Below, in pieces: positions 34,324 through 45,858 of a stretch of 64,000 bases of DNA. Position numbers and translations under genes: made by a program. Under the pieces are notes generated by a model, which saw nothing but the letters and a program-made list of their open reading frames with translations, was not told the origin of the DNA and ran no database searches. How positions within the stretch are numbered: position 1 is the first letter of the stretch; the number at the start of each line of letters is the position of its first letter. Source of the stretch: Spiroplasma clarkii (lineage in GTDB: Bacteria > Bacillota_I > Bacilli_A > Mycoplasmatales > Mycoplasmataceae); contig NZ_CP024870.1 of the NCBI RefSeq assembly GCF_002795265.1, positions 558,001 to 622,000 of the forward strand. The letters are read 5' to 3'.

Positions 34324-37032
34324 ATGGAAAAGAATTATAAAGATACACTATTAATGTATCAAACTGATTTTGATATGAAAGCAGATTTAAAAACAAAAGA
34401 ACCAGTAATTGAGAAGAAATGGTTAGATCAAAAAATTTATCAACAAAAAATTGCTTTGAATGCCAAAAAACCTTACTTTATTCTACATGATGGTCCTCCA
34501 TATGCAAATGGGAACATTCATGTTGGACATGCTTTGAATAAAATTTTAAAAGACATTATTGTGCGCTGAAAAAATAGTAGTGGTTATAATTCACCTTACA
34601 TTATGGGGTGAGACACTCATGGTTTACCAATCGAAACTGCTGTTACTAAAACTGGAGTTGATCGTAAAGCTTTAAAACCTTCTGAATTTAGAGATTTATG
34701 TAAGAGTTATGCTTTAGAACAAGTGCAAATTCAAAGTGAACAATTTCGTCGTTTGGGGGTTTTTACAGATTATAATCAAAAATACTTAACTTTAACCCCA
34801 GATTTTGAAGCTGCGCAATTAGCTTTATATACAAAAATGATTGAAAAAAAACTAATTTATCGAGATTTAAAACCAATTTATTGATCTCCAAGTAGTGAAT
34901 CTGCACTAGCAGAAGCCGAAATTGAGTATGCTGATGTAAAATCACCAACAATTTTTGTGGGAGTACCAATTGTTGAACACCCAGATTTTAAAAACGCTAA
35001 CCTAGTAATTTGAACAACCACTCCTTGAACAATTCCAGCCAACCAGTTAATTGCTGTTGGTGCAGAACTAACATATTGTTTGGTGCAACCAAAAAACTCA
35101 ACTAAGAGTTTTGTGGTGGCTAAAGATTTACAAGCAAGTGTGGCTGAACAAATTGGTTGAGAAGAAGTTACTGTTTTAAAAGAATATCAGGGTCCTGAAT
35201 TGGTAGGTTTAAAATACCAACACCCTTGATATGACAAACAAACTGGTAGTGTAGTTATTGGACACCATGTTAGTGCTGAGGCAGGTTCAGGTCTAGTTCA
35301 CACTGCTGGAGGTTTTGGAGAAGATGACTTTGAAATTGTGACAAAACAGGGAATCAAAGCTTTTGCTCCCATTGATGACCAAGGTAAATTTGATGTGACA
35401 ATTAATGATAAAACTCTTGAGGGAGTCTTTTATGAAGATGCTAACAAAATCATTGGTCAAGCTTTAGAAAATAAAGGATATTTGTTAAAACTAAAATTTG
35501 TTAAACACTCATATCCACATGACTGAAGAACTAAAAAACCAGTAATTTATCGAGCAACTCACCAATGATTTGTTAGTTTAGAACAAGTTAAAGCTGAAAT
35601 TGACCAACAAATTGTAACCAAAGTAAGCACCAATCCAGAGTGATCAAAAGAGCGTTTGCGAAACATTATTAAAGACCGAAATGATTGAACTATTTCTCGT
35701 CAAAGGTTATGAGGAGTACCAATTATTGCCTTTTATGATCAAAACAAACAAGCCATCTATGATTTACCAACAATTAAATATGCAGTGGCTCAAGTTAATA
35801 AATTGGGAACTAATGCTTGATTTGAGTTACCAGCAGATGAATTTTTACCAAAAGAGCATCAAAATAAAGGCTGAACTAAAGAAAAAGATATTTTAGATGT
35901 TTGGTTTGATTCAGGTAGTTCAAACATTGCTTTAGAAGCAAACTTTAAATTACCAAGACCATTTGATGTTTATTTAGAAGGAAATGACCAGTATCGTGGT
36001 TGGTTTAACTCTTCAATGATCAATTCAGTCATTTTTGATGGTAAGCCAGCTTACAAACAATTAATCACTCATGGAATGACAAATGATGAAAAGGGTCACA
36101 AAATGTCAAAATCAATTGGAAATACAGTTGATCCTTTAGCTATTGCTGATGATTTAGGAGCTGATGTTTTAAGGTTATGAGTTTTTTCAACAGATTTTAC
36201 TGATGATCAAAGAATTGGTCCAGAGATTTTAAAACAAGTAGCAGAATCTTATCGAAAAATTAGAAATACTATGCGTTTTATGTTAGCAAATTTAGTTGAT
36301 TTTAATCCAAGTAGTGATTATCAAAAAAAACTTGCAGAAGTTGATGCTTTTGCACTGCATAACTTAACAAATGTAAAAACTAAGTTTAGTGAAGCTATGA
36401 ACACATATAATTTTAATGCTGGTTTTAAACTGATCAACAACTATGTAATTAATGATTTATCTTCATTTTACTTAGATTTTATTAAAGACATAATCTACAT
36501 TGAAAAACAAACAGCTCCAAGAAGACGTCAAGTTCAAACAGTTTTATATGAACAATTGTGGGCTTTAATTGATATGCTTAGAGTGGTATTACCACATACA
36601 ATTGAAGAAGTGTACCAAGCCATGAAAAACCTTGATTTAGTAGCTTCTGTTCACTTATTAGATGTTAGACCACAAGACTTTACTCAACCCTTAGATTTTG
36701 TTAAAAAATGAAACTCATTTTTAGATTTAAGAGATGATGTGAATGAAGCTCTTGAAAAAGCTCGAAATGAAAAACTAATTAAAAAAGGTTTTGATGCTGT
36801 GGTCTCAATTAGTTTACAAACTGAATTTGAAAACTTAAAAACCATCCCCAACTTAAGTCAATTGTTAATTGTTAATACTGTTAATTTCAAGAATAGTTCT
36901 CAAGCAGTAAGTGGTAAAGTGGCTGATGTTAAAGTTGAAGCCAAAGAAGGTTTAAAATGCCAAAGATGTTGAGCTATTTTTGATGAATTAGTGGCAGATA
37001 TTTGCCAAAGATGTTATGCTGTAATTAATTAA
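34324..37032 (+). CDS. ileS: Isoleucyl-tRNA synthetase
   Basis: 902 residues, close to the bacterial norm. Class I motifs: [20 protein letters not shown] near residue 56 (HIGH = HVGH) and [10 protein letters not shown] near 593 (KMSKS). The CP1 editing domain is between ([15 protein letters not shown] near 238). A C-terminal zinc ribbon ends the protein: CQRCW...CQRCYAVIN, with two CxxC pairs. Many Trp are TGA. GGAGG lies 7 bases before the ATG; upstream in-frame codons fall in the leader hairpin region, so ATG 34324 is preferred. Confidence 0.97.
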
Positions 37033-37045
37033 AGGATGATAAAAA

Positions 37046-37930
37046 ATGGATAAAATAAAAATCTACTTAAAAGAACATAATTATCGTTGGAGATACAAAT
37101 TAATCTGGTGTCTGCCAATCTTTTTGGTATTAGTGGCTTTTGACTGAATTACAAAAGCTGTGGCTGTTGCTAAATGAAACCAGAACTTTGATAGTGATGT
37201 TATTAAAGGGTTTTTACACTTTAACTTTTTAGTAAATTTTGGGTCTGCTTATGGAGCCAATGCCAACAATCTAGCACTAACGATTTTTATGGCTACAAGT
37301 GTGACAATTGTTGTTGGAGTGATTTTAACTTTTGTTAGAAATCGCTTGTGAATTCATTCTGCAAATATCTTTTTTGCAGGAGCTATGGGAAATTTATTAG
37401 CTCGCGGTTGAGCTCCTGAATTTGAAGGTCGTAAAGGTGGAGTGGTTGACTTTTTATCATTCAACCAAGACCTATTTCCAAGTTGAGTACCCACAGGTGT
37501 TTATGCTTACAGCTTCAATATTGCTGATTTATGTGTTAATATTGCTGTTGTCTTATTGATAGTTTGTTTTATTTATTGAATTGTTGTTGAAGTCAAACAA
37601 GCACCATACAAAAAACATGAACTTATTTTTGATAATTGAGAAATTACTCAAACTAATCGTTTAGCACTAGATCAAAAATTAGTAACAGATTTAAAACAAA
37701 AATCATTTAAAACTCAATACTTTTTGTATAAGGAATGAAATTGAATGTGTAAAATTAATGAACTTCAGTTTAAAAAGTTTTTAGTTGAATATCAACTTCA
37801 AAATCTACCAGGTGAGCATAAAAATTTGAGTAGTTTACAAGTTAAGAAAAATCAACAGATTGAAAAAATAACTAAAAAAATTGCAAGATTAGAGGGTTTT
37901 GTGAAAAGCAACAGTGAAAAATTAATTTAA
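37046..37930 (+). CDS. lspA: Lipoprotein signal peptidase with C-terminal extension
   Basis: 294 residues against ~150-200 usually. Four TM segments: ~24-42 (LPIFLVLVAFDWITKAVAV), ~78-100, ~108-125 and ~160-185. Catalytic Asp pair: GGVVDFLSF near residue 133 and YSFNIADL near 153. The NxxxN-type stretch HFNFLVNFGSAYGANANN near 57 matches the family. Residues ~190-294 form a cytoplasmic charged tail that is not part of normal LspA. It removes signal peptides from the many lipoproteins encoded in this window. Lies 13 bp after ileS, as in Bacillus. Confidence 0.92.
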
Positions 37931-37961
37931 TGAGAGTGGAAAACAGGTTAAGGTGAAGAAA

Positions 37962-38867
37962 ATGGAGATAAAATTAACTCAAAATGCAGGACGTTTAGAT
38001 AAATTTGTAGCTGATTATTTAAAAGATGAGTTTGATTTTTCTCGCAGTTATGTCCAAAAACTAATTGAAGAAGGTTATATTACTGTTAACACTCAACAAG
38101 TTAGTGCCAAATATAATTTATTAAGTGGAGACACAGTAGTTATTAACCCAAAAACCCCTGAAGCCATTAGTGCCATTCCTCAAGATGTTAAATTTGAAAT
38201 AATTTATCAAGATAGTGACATTTTAGTAGTTAATAAACCCAATGGTTTAATAGTACACCCAGCAGCTGGGAACCGAGACCAAACCTTAGTAAATGGTCTA
38301 TTATTTCATATCAAAGATTTATCTTCAATTGCTGGTAAATTAAGACCAGGAATTGTGCATCGACTTGATAAAATGACTACAGGTTTGTTAATGGTTGCTA
38401 AAACAGACCAAGCTCATAAAAAGTTAACTGAAATGTTAGCAAATAACCAAATTTATAAAGAATATTTAGCCTTAGTTCATGGGGAGTTAGCATCAGAATC
38501 AGGTTTAATAGATGCTCCAATTGGTCGTCATAAAGCTGATCGTAAAAAAATGACAGTAACAGACCATAATTCCAAACCAGCCAAAACTCATTTTGAGGTT
38601 GTAAAAAAGTTTGAACATTATACCTTATTAAAATGTGTACTAGAAACTGGGCGAACTCACCAAATTAGAGTTCACCTCAGTTTTATTAATCACCCAGTTG
38701 TTGGTGATCCACTTTATGCTTTTAAAGAAGACCAAAAAGATACTTTTGGACAATATTTACATGCCCAAAGATTAAAGTTTAAGCACCCCATAACAGGTGA
38801 AAAATTAGAATTTTATGTTGAAATTCCTAGGGAATTTAGTGATAAAATAAGAGAGTTAGAAAAATAG
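37962..38867 (+). CDS. rluD: RluD-type 23S rRNA pseudouridine synthase
   Basis: 301 residues. N-terminal S4 RNA-binding domain (AGRLDKFVADYL at ~9), then the catalytic domain with VNKPNGLIVHPAAGN near 87, the catalytic motif GIVHRLDKMTTGLL near 129 (Asp in HRLD), and the GRTHQIRVH motif near 227. RluD-like enzymes convert uridines of 23S helix 69. ATG 37962 is used because AAGGTG lies 7-9 bases upstream; GTG 37953 in frame is an alternative. Same order as Bacillus: ileS-lspA-rluD. Confidence 0.92.
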   Translation: MEIKLTQNAGRLDKFVADYLKDEFDFSRSYVQKLIEEGYITVNTQQVSAKYNLLSGDTVVINPKTPEAISAIPQDVKFEIIYQDSDILVVNKPNGLIVHPAAGNRDQTLVNGLLFHIKDLSSIAGKLRPGIVHRLDKMTTGLLMVAKTDQAHKKLTEMLANNQIYKEYLALVHGELASESGLIDAPIGRHKADRKKMTVTDHNSKPAKTHFEVVKKFEHYTLLKCVLETGRTHQIRVHLSFINHPVVGDPLYAFKEDQKDTFGQYLHAQRLKFKHPITGEKLEFYVEIPREFSDKIRELEK

Positions 38868-38875
38868 GTGTTAAG

Positions 38876-40180
38876 ATGTCAATGAATTTCAATGAATTAA
38901 AACTTAGTTTAGTTGACTACTTGATTAGAGTTGAAAGATACAAACCATCAAAACTAAGTGATGAAAAAACTTCATATTTAGTAAATAAACGTCAGAGTAA
39001 AAAAATTGTGGTGGTAACAATTGGTGTACCAATGGAAAATGACCGAAAACTACAAGAAATTAAAACTAATATTTCAAATGGTAAACGTGAAAGAATTGAA
39101 ACTCTAACCATTGCTGTTACTAGTGATAATTTGAAGGGTGCAGTTTGTGTTGAAGACTTAGAAGAAGCTAAAATCAAATTAAAAGATTATTTCTCAAAAA
39201 TTGTCAAATTAACCACAGCTCTACCTGATGAAAAACAATATACAGATGAAGAGATTTTAGACCAATTGCAAAATCCATCTAATTCAACTAATCAGAAACT
39301 AAAAGATTTGATTTCAAGTATGAACAATCGCAGTGCTGTTTCTATTATTTTTAGTGTCTTTTTCATAATTATGCCTTTGGTAACTTATGTATTGTGGATA
39401 TATTTGTCAAGAGCAGATGAAGATCTTTTAAATTCATTTGTAGCTTCATTATTCTTTGGTGGTTCAACAAAAGCTCTAACAATTGATGCTGGGCAGTACT
39501 GGAGAATTTTAACCTATGGGTTTAATAATATTAATTATGGAATATTTATTGCCCCAGTTCAGATAATATTTGCAATTTTAGTTGTTATCAAAACTGCTCG
39601 TTATACTGAAAAAATTATTGGTTCATGAAAATTTGCCTTTATAATTTTTGCCACTTACATATTAACTGGTCTATTTGTGACAATCTTAATGCCAACAGTT
39701 CAAATTGCTGGAATCATGGTCTTTGTGATTTCAGTCATCTCAGTTTTAGGGGTAACAACTTGAAACAAAAAAAGAAATGCTATTTCAATTTACTCAAATT
39801 CAAGATTCTTACTGCCATTAATTGCAGTTTTGGTTTACATGATTTTTTTACCACATGGAGATGTTGTTTCAATTCTTGCTGCTTTGGCATTAAGTTCAGC
39901 TATTACATTATTCTTTACCTATGATTACAAACACATTGATCTCTTTTTGGGGATCCCAATCATAATTGTTGCTGGATTTTTATTTGTCCCTTTAATTGGG
40001 TTAATAATGGAATCAAATGGCTTAGTATATAATGAAATTGTTGCTCGCTCATTACTAGTTGGTGTCCGTAAGTGAGTCTTTAATGTTGATAAAGTTAACA
40101 CTATTTTAAATGAGAATTTAGGTTGAAGGTATTTCATTGCCAATAGTAGTGGCGACTTTGTAATTCAACCCTTTATGTAG
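38876..40180 (+). CDS. Rhomboid-like multi-pass membrane protein, probably inactive
   Basis: 434 residues. A soluble N-terminal domain (~1-150) is followed by about six to seven TM segments. Features recall the GluP/YqgP rhomboids: a cytosolic N-terminal region, then GQYWRILTYGFNN after TM1, which matches the rhomboid GxWWRLxT...F motif. However, the serine motif GxSG is absent (the aligned region reads IAGIMVFVIS), and the catalytic His region lacks the pattern. So I call a rhomboid-like pseudoprotease with moderate confidence. It starts 8 bp after rluD and is followed by comEB with 13 bp between. Confidence 0.5.
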
Positions 40181-40193
40181 GAATTAAAAAGCA

Positions 40194-40673
40194 ATGACAA
40201 AAAGAACAAATTACATTGATTGAGACACCTATTTCTTAGCAATGGTAAAATTAATTGCTATGCGGAGTAAAGATCCAAGCACTCAAGTCGGAGCAGTAAT
40301 TGTCAACGATTTATTTCAAGTAGTAAGTACTGGTTATAATGGTTTTCCACGTGGAATTAGTGATGATGAATTTCCTTGAACTAGAGAAGGGGACTGAACT
40401 CAAACTAAGTACCCATATGTAGTTCATGCAGAATTAAATGCAATTTTATCTTCAAATACTAATGTTCGAGATTGTACAATGTATACTTCTTTGTTTCCTT
40501 GTAATGAATGTTCTAAAAGTATTATTCAATCAGGGATCAAAAAAATTGTTTATTCTTGTGACAAGTATAGTGATACTGCAGAATTTCAAGTTTCTAAAAA
40601 AATGCTAACAACTGCAGGTGTACAATTGGAATTAAAACCAGCAGTAGAAGTAGTTTTAAAGTTTAATAAGTAA
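40194..40673 (+). CDS. comEB: Deoxycytidylate (dCMP) deaminase, ComEB type
   Basis: 159 residues. Zinc motif HAELNA near residue 82 (His and catalytic Glu) and PCNECSKSI near 101 (two Cys). The N-terminal WDTYFLAMVKLIAMRSKDPS and VGAVIVND blocks are standard dCMP deaminase. It makes dUMP, the substrate of thymidylate synthase, whose gene lies 3 kb downstream. The 3' end enters a bidirectional terminator shared with rnhC. Confidence 0.92.
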
Positions 40674-40705
40674 AAAAAGCAACACCAAACTAGGTGTTGC
40701 TTTTA
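40674..40705. terminator. Bidirectional terminator between comEB and rnhC
   Basis: Perfect stem AAAAGCAACACC/GGTGTTGCTTTT with loop AAACTA. A-rich on the left and T-rich on the right, so it can stop transcripts from both sides. It overlaps the last codons of rnhC. Confidence 0.88.
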
Positions 40706-41602
40706 CTTCTTGATTTTGCTATTAAAGTTTAATTTCAGTAAACCTCGAACATCAATTTGTTTTTGCCTTTTTAAAGAATTAACCAAACTTTTTACATGGT
40801 TATTAGCTCCTAAAGGAATGACAAGATTATATTTAGCTTCTAAATTTTTTATTGCAGTTAAAAAATAATAACGAGCAATAATACTTGCACTAGCCACTGC
40901 CACAGATTTGCTTTCTGCTTTGGTTTTAAAAGTAATTTGGTATGGTGCTAATTTAATTTTATTAACTTGTAAGTGCTCATAGTATTTTTTTTCTTCAACA
41001 AATTGATCCATTAAGATGTAATTAATGTTTAAATCTTGGTTTTCTTGAGCAAATTTGGCAAGCACTTGATTGTGAGCCAAGCATTTTAAAGTGTTAATAT
41101 TTTGGTACTGTTCATATTTATCATTATAGGTTTTATTACCCATAATGTAGACAGTGTGTTTGACTAAATCTTTAATTTGTAAATAGACTTTTGTAATTTC
41201 ATGATCGGTTAGTGTTTTTGAATCTTTAAGATTTTGAAAGATGCTAGGGTTACTGGTTTTAAAACTGGCAGGTACATAAGCACAACAAACTACAATTGGT
41301 CCAAAAAAATCCCCAACTCCAACTTCATCACTTCCCAAAACATTATATTCATTAAAGTTAACTTCTACTTGGGTTTGAGGATCTTGGATATCACCTAGTT
41401 GGTACTTGAGAACATAGTTTGCTCCAGTTTTGCCTTGAATTAAAATGGTATTATTTTGATAAATAGTAATTGTGGCACCATCTTTTGGTTGATAAATCAA
41501 TTTCCCACCCATTTCTTGGTGGGGTACTTTTAAATGGTTTAAGTCATTAATTAAGGCTTTCACCTTTTGCACTGCTACCTTTTTAAAACTAAATTGGTCC
41601 AT
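40703..41602 (-). CDS. rnhC: Ribonuclease HIII
   Basis: 299 residues on the minus strand. The N-terminal TBP-like substrate-binding domain (~1-85) and the catalytic core starting NVLGSDEVGVGDFFGPIVVC near 86, with Asp/Glu of the DEDE site, are typical of RNase HIII, which removes RNA from RNA-DNA hybrids. Further acids lie in YILMDQFVEEK near 197 and VASASIIARYYFL near 233. I place the start at 41602 because GGAGG lies 7 bp upstream; an in-frame ATG at 41614 would put this SD inside the gene. Confidence 0.92.
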   Translation of the reverse strand: MDQFSFKKVAVQKVKALINDLNHLKVPHQEMGGKLIYQPKDGATITIYQNNTILIQGKTGANYVLKYQLGDIQDPQTQVEVNFNEYNVLGSDEVGVGDFFGPIVVCCAYVPASFKTSNPSIFQNLKDSKTLTDHEITKVYLQIKDLVKHTVYIMGNKTYNDKYEQYQNINTLKCLAHNQVLAKFAQENQDLNINYILMDQFVEEKKYYEHLQVNKIKLAPYQITFKTKAESKSVAVASASIIARYYFLTAIKNLEAKYNLVIPLGANNHVKSLVNSLKRQKQIDVRGLLKLNFNSKIKK

Positions 41603-41659
41603 ATTTTCCTCCATTGCAGTTGATAATATAAAATATATAGTCTAATCATAATACAAATC

Positions 41660-41700
41660 TTAGCAAAATATTGGTATAATCAAAAATAGTTAGGGGGCAA
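41660..41700 (+). promoter_or_regulatory. Promoter of the cvpA-like gene
   Basis: TATAAT at 41675 with TG-like context (TTGGTATAAT). A GGGGG SD precedes the ATG at 41704. No clear -35; the extended -10 may compensate. Confidence 0.5.
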
Positions 41701-41703
41701 CTT

Positions 41704-43275
41704 ATGATAATAAATATTGGGCCATGATGGTTATATGACATCTTTGCATTTTTAATAATCATTGGTGGTTTATATTTTGGCTTAAAAAGAGGTTTTTTAG
41801 TGACCCTTTATGTTTTAGGTGTGCAAATTGTAGCCCTTGTAATCAACTTATTTATTCCAACTTTATTAACAAACGCCATTAACCCCCCAATTGTAGCTCT
41901 TATTAAAAAAACTGGTTTGGTAGATATTTTAAATTTTGCAGCAAGTTCAATTGGTTCAGTTTTTATGAACTTGTTAAAATCACTAATTGGAGATAGTGAC
42001 TTTGCTTTTTCATGAGATGGTATGGGTGAAGAACTGTTAAAAGTTTTCACTGCTGCTGTCATCTTTGTAATTTTCTCAGTCATAATTGTTGTTGTAGTCA
42101 ATGTGATTGGGATTGCAATTTATCATACTGTCTTAAAAGAGAGAATCCGTCGTATCAAAATCATTGGTCCAGCAGACATGATTCTTGGTGCCTTTAATGG
42201 TTTAGCTTTTGGTTTAATGTTTTCACTATATCTTTCAAGTTTTATTTCATTACCAATTTTTGCCACTGAAACTCAAAAATTAAGTTTATTTAATTATAGT
42301 CAGTTAACTGCAGAACAAAAAGAAGATTGGGCAAAGTATGGAAACTCATATAGTCGCTATTCACTCTCTAAAAAGGTTGCTTTTAATATGCCAACAGTTC
42401 CTTTGGCAAAATACATGTATACTAATGCTTGTGTCCAAAAATACTTGATAAATCCAGCATCTTCACTTGTAACTCAATTTGTCAGTCAAGGACAAACAGG
42501 CAATGTCTTTACTGAAATTCCAGCCACAGTTTTTGATACTTATGCTGAATTAATGTTGGATGGCTATGTTGCTAATAACCCCTTAAATGCACCACTAGCA
42601 ACTTGTATTCAAATTATGCCTGATGATACACGTACCTTGTTAAGAACAGTGGCAGAAATTATGTTAGTAACTCCTCGTTCATTATTGGTTTCAGATGGAA
42701 CAAATGTAGCAGATGTGCAAACAAATGTTAATAGCATACAAATTATGAATGCTTTTGAACAATTTCGAGCAGCTAATGAACTTGAAGTTGATTATGAAAA
42801 ACCCAACACTTTTATGACATTAGATAATTTTAAAAAGTTCTATGCCTGAGCTGACACCAATAATGTTGTCAACCCCTTTATCCAGGTCGCTAACTTCTTT
42901 GATGATTCATTTGCAAGCTTAGGTTACAATAGTGATAAAAAATTAGCAGAGATTTTACATAATCCTACAAAAACTTACAGTCTTTTTAGGAACATCTTCT
43001 TTATTAACAAAATTACTAATGCAAATCCTAGTGTTCCAGTCTTTGCACCATCAGCTTGATCAAATGTGTTTGTGGCCCAATCATTGGAATTAACATTCAA
43101 TGGGCAGCTGATGGGTTCATTATTTAATAAAAATTTAAAAACAAATTGAACCAATTTAAACCAAACATCACAAAGGTTAATTACCAATAGTCCAGCTCAA
43201 GACATTTATGAATCAAACCTATATAATGGATTTTGAATTCAATACTACTTTGATTTTGCAGATTTAAATAGTTAA
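41704..43275 (+). CDS. CvpA-family membrane protein, extended
   Basis: 523 residues with TGA=Trp. The N-terminal ~185 residues match the CvpA family: IFAFLIIIGGLYFGLKRGFL near 15 (G-x-x-RGF) and KIIGPADMILGAFNGLAFGL near 155 (ldrllGa.G...G). Hydrophobic segments lie at ~12-30, ~40-58, ~115-140 and ~155-185. The remaining ~330 residues are hydrophilic and not part of CvpA; they lack TM segments and probably sit outside the membrane. Function unknown (CvpA relatives are tied to colicin V production and envelope integrity). Stop lies 1 bp before the acpS start. Confidence 0.7.
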
Positions 43276-43276
43276 C

Positions 43277-43600
43277 TTGAATAAAATAGGTCTTGATATT
43301 GTACAAGTTGAGCGAATAAAATTATCAGAAGCCCTGATTGCTCAAATTTTACATGTTGATGAGTACAAGTATTTAACAAAAATAGAAGATGAAGCTGCAA
43401 AAAAACAATTTTTAGCAGGGCGTTGAGCTGCTAAAGAAGCCATTATTAAAGTTATTGATGATAAAATTACCCCAAAGCACATTTGTATTGATTATTTACA
43501 AGCAAAACCAGTGGTGACAAAACCTAGTAAATTAGCACATCTGGAACTTTCAATAGCTCATGAAAAAGACTATGCTGTGGCAGTGGTTTTAAATTTATAG
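43277..43600 (+). CDS. acpS: Holo-[acyl-carrier-protein] synthase
   Basis: 107 residues. [10 protein letters not shown] at residue 4 holds the Mg-binding Asp; [15 protein letters not shown] near 46 holds the Glu of the WxxKEA motif; [15 protein letters not shown] closes the fold. It attaches phosphopantetheine to ACP. The start must be TTG 43277 ([10 protein letters not shown]...), since no ATG occurs before the motif. No SD is clear; initiation likely depends on coupling with the preceding stop 1 bp away. Confidence 0.9.
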
Positions 43601-43608
43601 GAGGAATT

Positions 43609-44478
43609 ATGGAACAATATTTACAACTAGTTAAAAATGTTTTAGCCAATGGAGAAAGTCGCACAGATCGTACTAAAACAGGGACAGTATCTTTATTTGG
43701 AACCCAATCTCGTTATGATTTAAGAGTTGGTTTTCCACTTTTAACAACAAAAAAAGTCTTTTTTAAAGCCATTGTTCATGAAATGCTATGATTTATAAAA
43801 GGTGACACCAATATTAAATATTTAGTAGACAATAATGTTAACATTTGAAATGAATGACCTTATGAAATCTATAAAAAATCAGCAGTTTTTCAAGGTGAAA
43901 CACTGACTGAGTTTATTGAAAAGATAAAAACAGATGCAGCCTTTGCTCAAAAATATGGTGAATTAGGACCAGTTTATGGAAAACAGTGACGAGATTTTGA
44001 AGGTGTAGATCAACTTAAACAAGTAATCGAAGACATTAAAGTTAATCCATATTCACGCAGACACATAGTGTCTGCTTGGAATCCAGCCCAAGTTAATCAA
44101 ATGGCTTTACCTCCTTGTCATTCCTTCTTTCAATTTTATGTCTCTAGTCAAGGTGAATTAGATTTACAATTATACCAAAGAAGTGGGGACATTTTCTTAG
44201 GAGTACCATTTAATATTGCTAGTTACTCACTATTGCTTACATTAGTAGCCTTAGAATGTAACTTAAAACCTCGATATTTTATTCATACAATTGGGGATGC
44301 TCATATTTACACAAATCACTTAGAGCAAGTCAACCAGCAACTACAAAGAACTCCCAAAACTTTACCACAACTAACCATAGATTTTTCAAAAAAAAGTATC
44401 TTTGCAGTAAACTATGAAGACATCAAGCTTACCGATTATGATCCTCATCCACCAATTAAAGGATTGGTGGCAGTTTAG
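43609..44478 (+). CDS. thyA: Thymidylate synthase
   Basis: 289 residues with many TGA=Trp. Converts dUMP and methylene-THF to dTMP. Landmarks: [14 protein letters not shown] near 22, [12 protein letters not shown] near 80, YGKQWRDFEG near 124, the catalytic Cys in [10 protein letters not shown] near 167, and [20 protein letters not shown] near 190. GGAGGAAT precedes the ATG. Its stop TAG overlaps the GTG start of folA (TAGTG), pairing it with dihydrofolate reductase, which regenerates the folate used. Confidence 0.96.
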
Positions 44479-44951
44479 TGATTACCTTATTGTGGGCTCA
44501 AACTAGAAGTGGGGTAATTGGTAAAGCTGGGCATTTGCCATGAGATATTAAAGCAGAAATGCAACATTTTATAAATTATACTCGTCATAAAACAGTTTTA
44601 ATGGGGCGCAACACCTGAGAGTCCTTAAAACTAAAACCCTTACCAAATCGTAAAAATATTGTGGTTACTTCAAGACCTATGACTATAACACATCCAAACT
44701 TAGAAGTGACAAATAATTTAAAAAATGTTTTAAAATACTATGAAAATAGTGGAGAAGAACTTATAATCATAGGAGGAAGTAAAGTCTATGAGACTGTACT
44801 TGCAATGGCTGATAAACTTGTAATTAGTTACATTTATCAAGACTATGATGGAGATACATATGCACCAAGCATAGAGTCATTGCCATTCAAATTGATAGAA
44901 ACCAAAAAGTATCAAGATTTTGAAGTAGCAATATATGAAAGGAAAATATAA
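44478..44951 (+). CDS. folA: Dihydrofolate reductase
   Basis: 157 residues. [22 protein letters not shown] at the start with catalytic-side LPWD-like motif, MGRNTWESL near 50, NIVVTSRP near 64 and IIIGGSKVYETVL near 96 are standard DHFR. Start is GTG 44478, overlapping the thyA stop. It reduces DHF to THF. The 3' end overlaps the plsC-like ATG (TAATG). thyA-folA coupling is a common arrangement. Confidence 0.95.
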
Positions 44952-45835
44952 TGTCAGCAGAACAACAAAACCAATTAACAACTGAGGTTAAAGCAGTGGC
45001 TCCAATTGAGCCCAAAGAGAAGAAAAAAATTTATATCTCAAAGTGAAGAATCTTTTCTCATGGTTTAGGGCTATTGAATATGATTTCAAAAGCCAAAAAA
45101 ATAACTAAGAAAATCAAACGAGATCCTAATTTATACTCAGAAGAATATCGTTACAATTGAGTTAAGAAAAAAATGAGAACAGTTTTAAAGGTGGCTAACA
45201 TTAAAATCCATGTTTTTGGGATTGAAAACTGATTAGATCGCGGTATTATTTTAGCTCCAAACCACCAGTGTAATTTAGATCCACTATTAATGCTAGCAAT
45301 TAATGATTTTTCAAAACAACAACCTTTGGCTTTTATTGCCAAACAAGAACTTTGAACCACTAAAGTTGCCAAACACTTTATTAATTTAATTGACAGCATT
45401 CCCTTGGACCGTAACAGTCCTCGTAGTGCAATTAATGCTATGAAGCAAGGTAAAGAGTTACTTAATGAATACAAACGTAGTTTAGTAATCTTCCCAGAAG
45501 GGACTCGAAGTTCAAGTATTGAAATGGGTGAATTTAAAGGAGCTAGTATGAAGCTTGCTCAAATGGCTTATACTCCAGTTGTCCCAGTGACAATTATTAA
45601 CTCTTACCAGTTGTATGAAAAGAGAGCAAGGGGGACCTTGCATGTTAAGGTAGTTTTTTCAAAACCCTTAGCACCAGAAAAATTTATTTCAATTAAAACA
45701 GATACTTTGACTCAAAATATCAAAAAAGAAATTCAAAAAAATTTAGATAAATATAAAGATGTTGATGTAAACCCAAAAACAAGCAAATTGACACCAAAAA
45801 GAGTTGATAAAAAAAGTCGAGTTTACTTTTACTAG
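44951..45835 (+). CDS. plsC: PlsC-family acyltransferase (1-acyl-glycerol-3-phosphate acyltransferase-like)
   Basis: 294 residues. The acyltransferase motifs are visible: APNHQCNLDPLLM near 100 (NHxxxxD, catalytic His), IPLDRN near 152, and FPEGTRS near 180 (EGTR). It transfers an acyl chain to lysophosphatidate in phospholipid synthesis. It lacks a clear signal peptide; it starts with a Gln/Lys-rich soluble lead and a membrane-proximal helical stretch. Overlaps folA by 1 bp. Assignment to AGPAT rather than another acyl acceptor is by family only. Confidence 0.85.
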
Positions 45836-45858
45836 TAGTTAGAAAGAATGGTAGAAAT

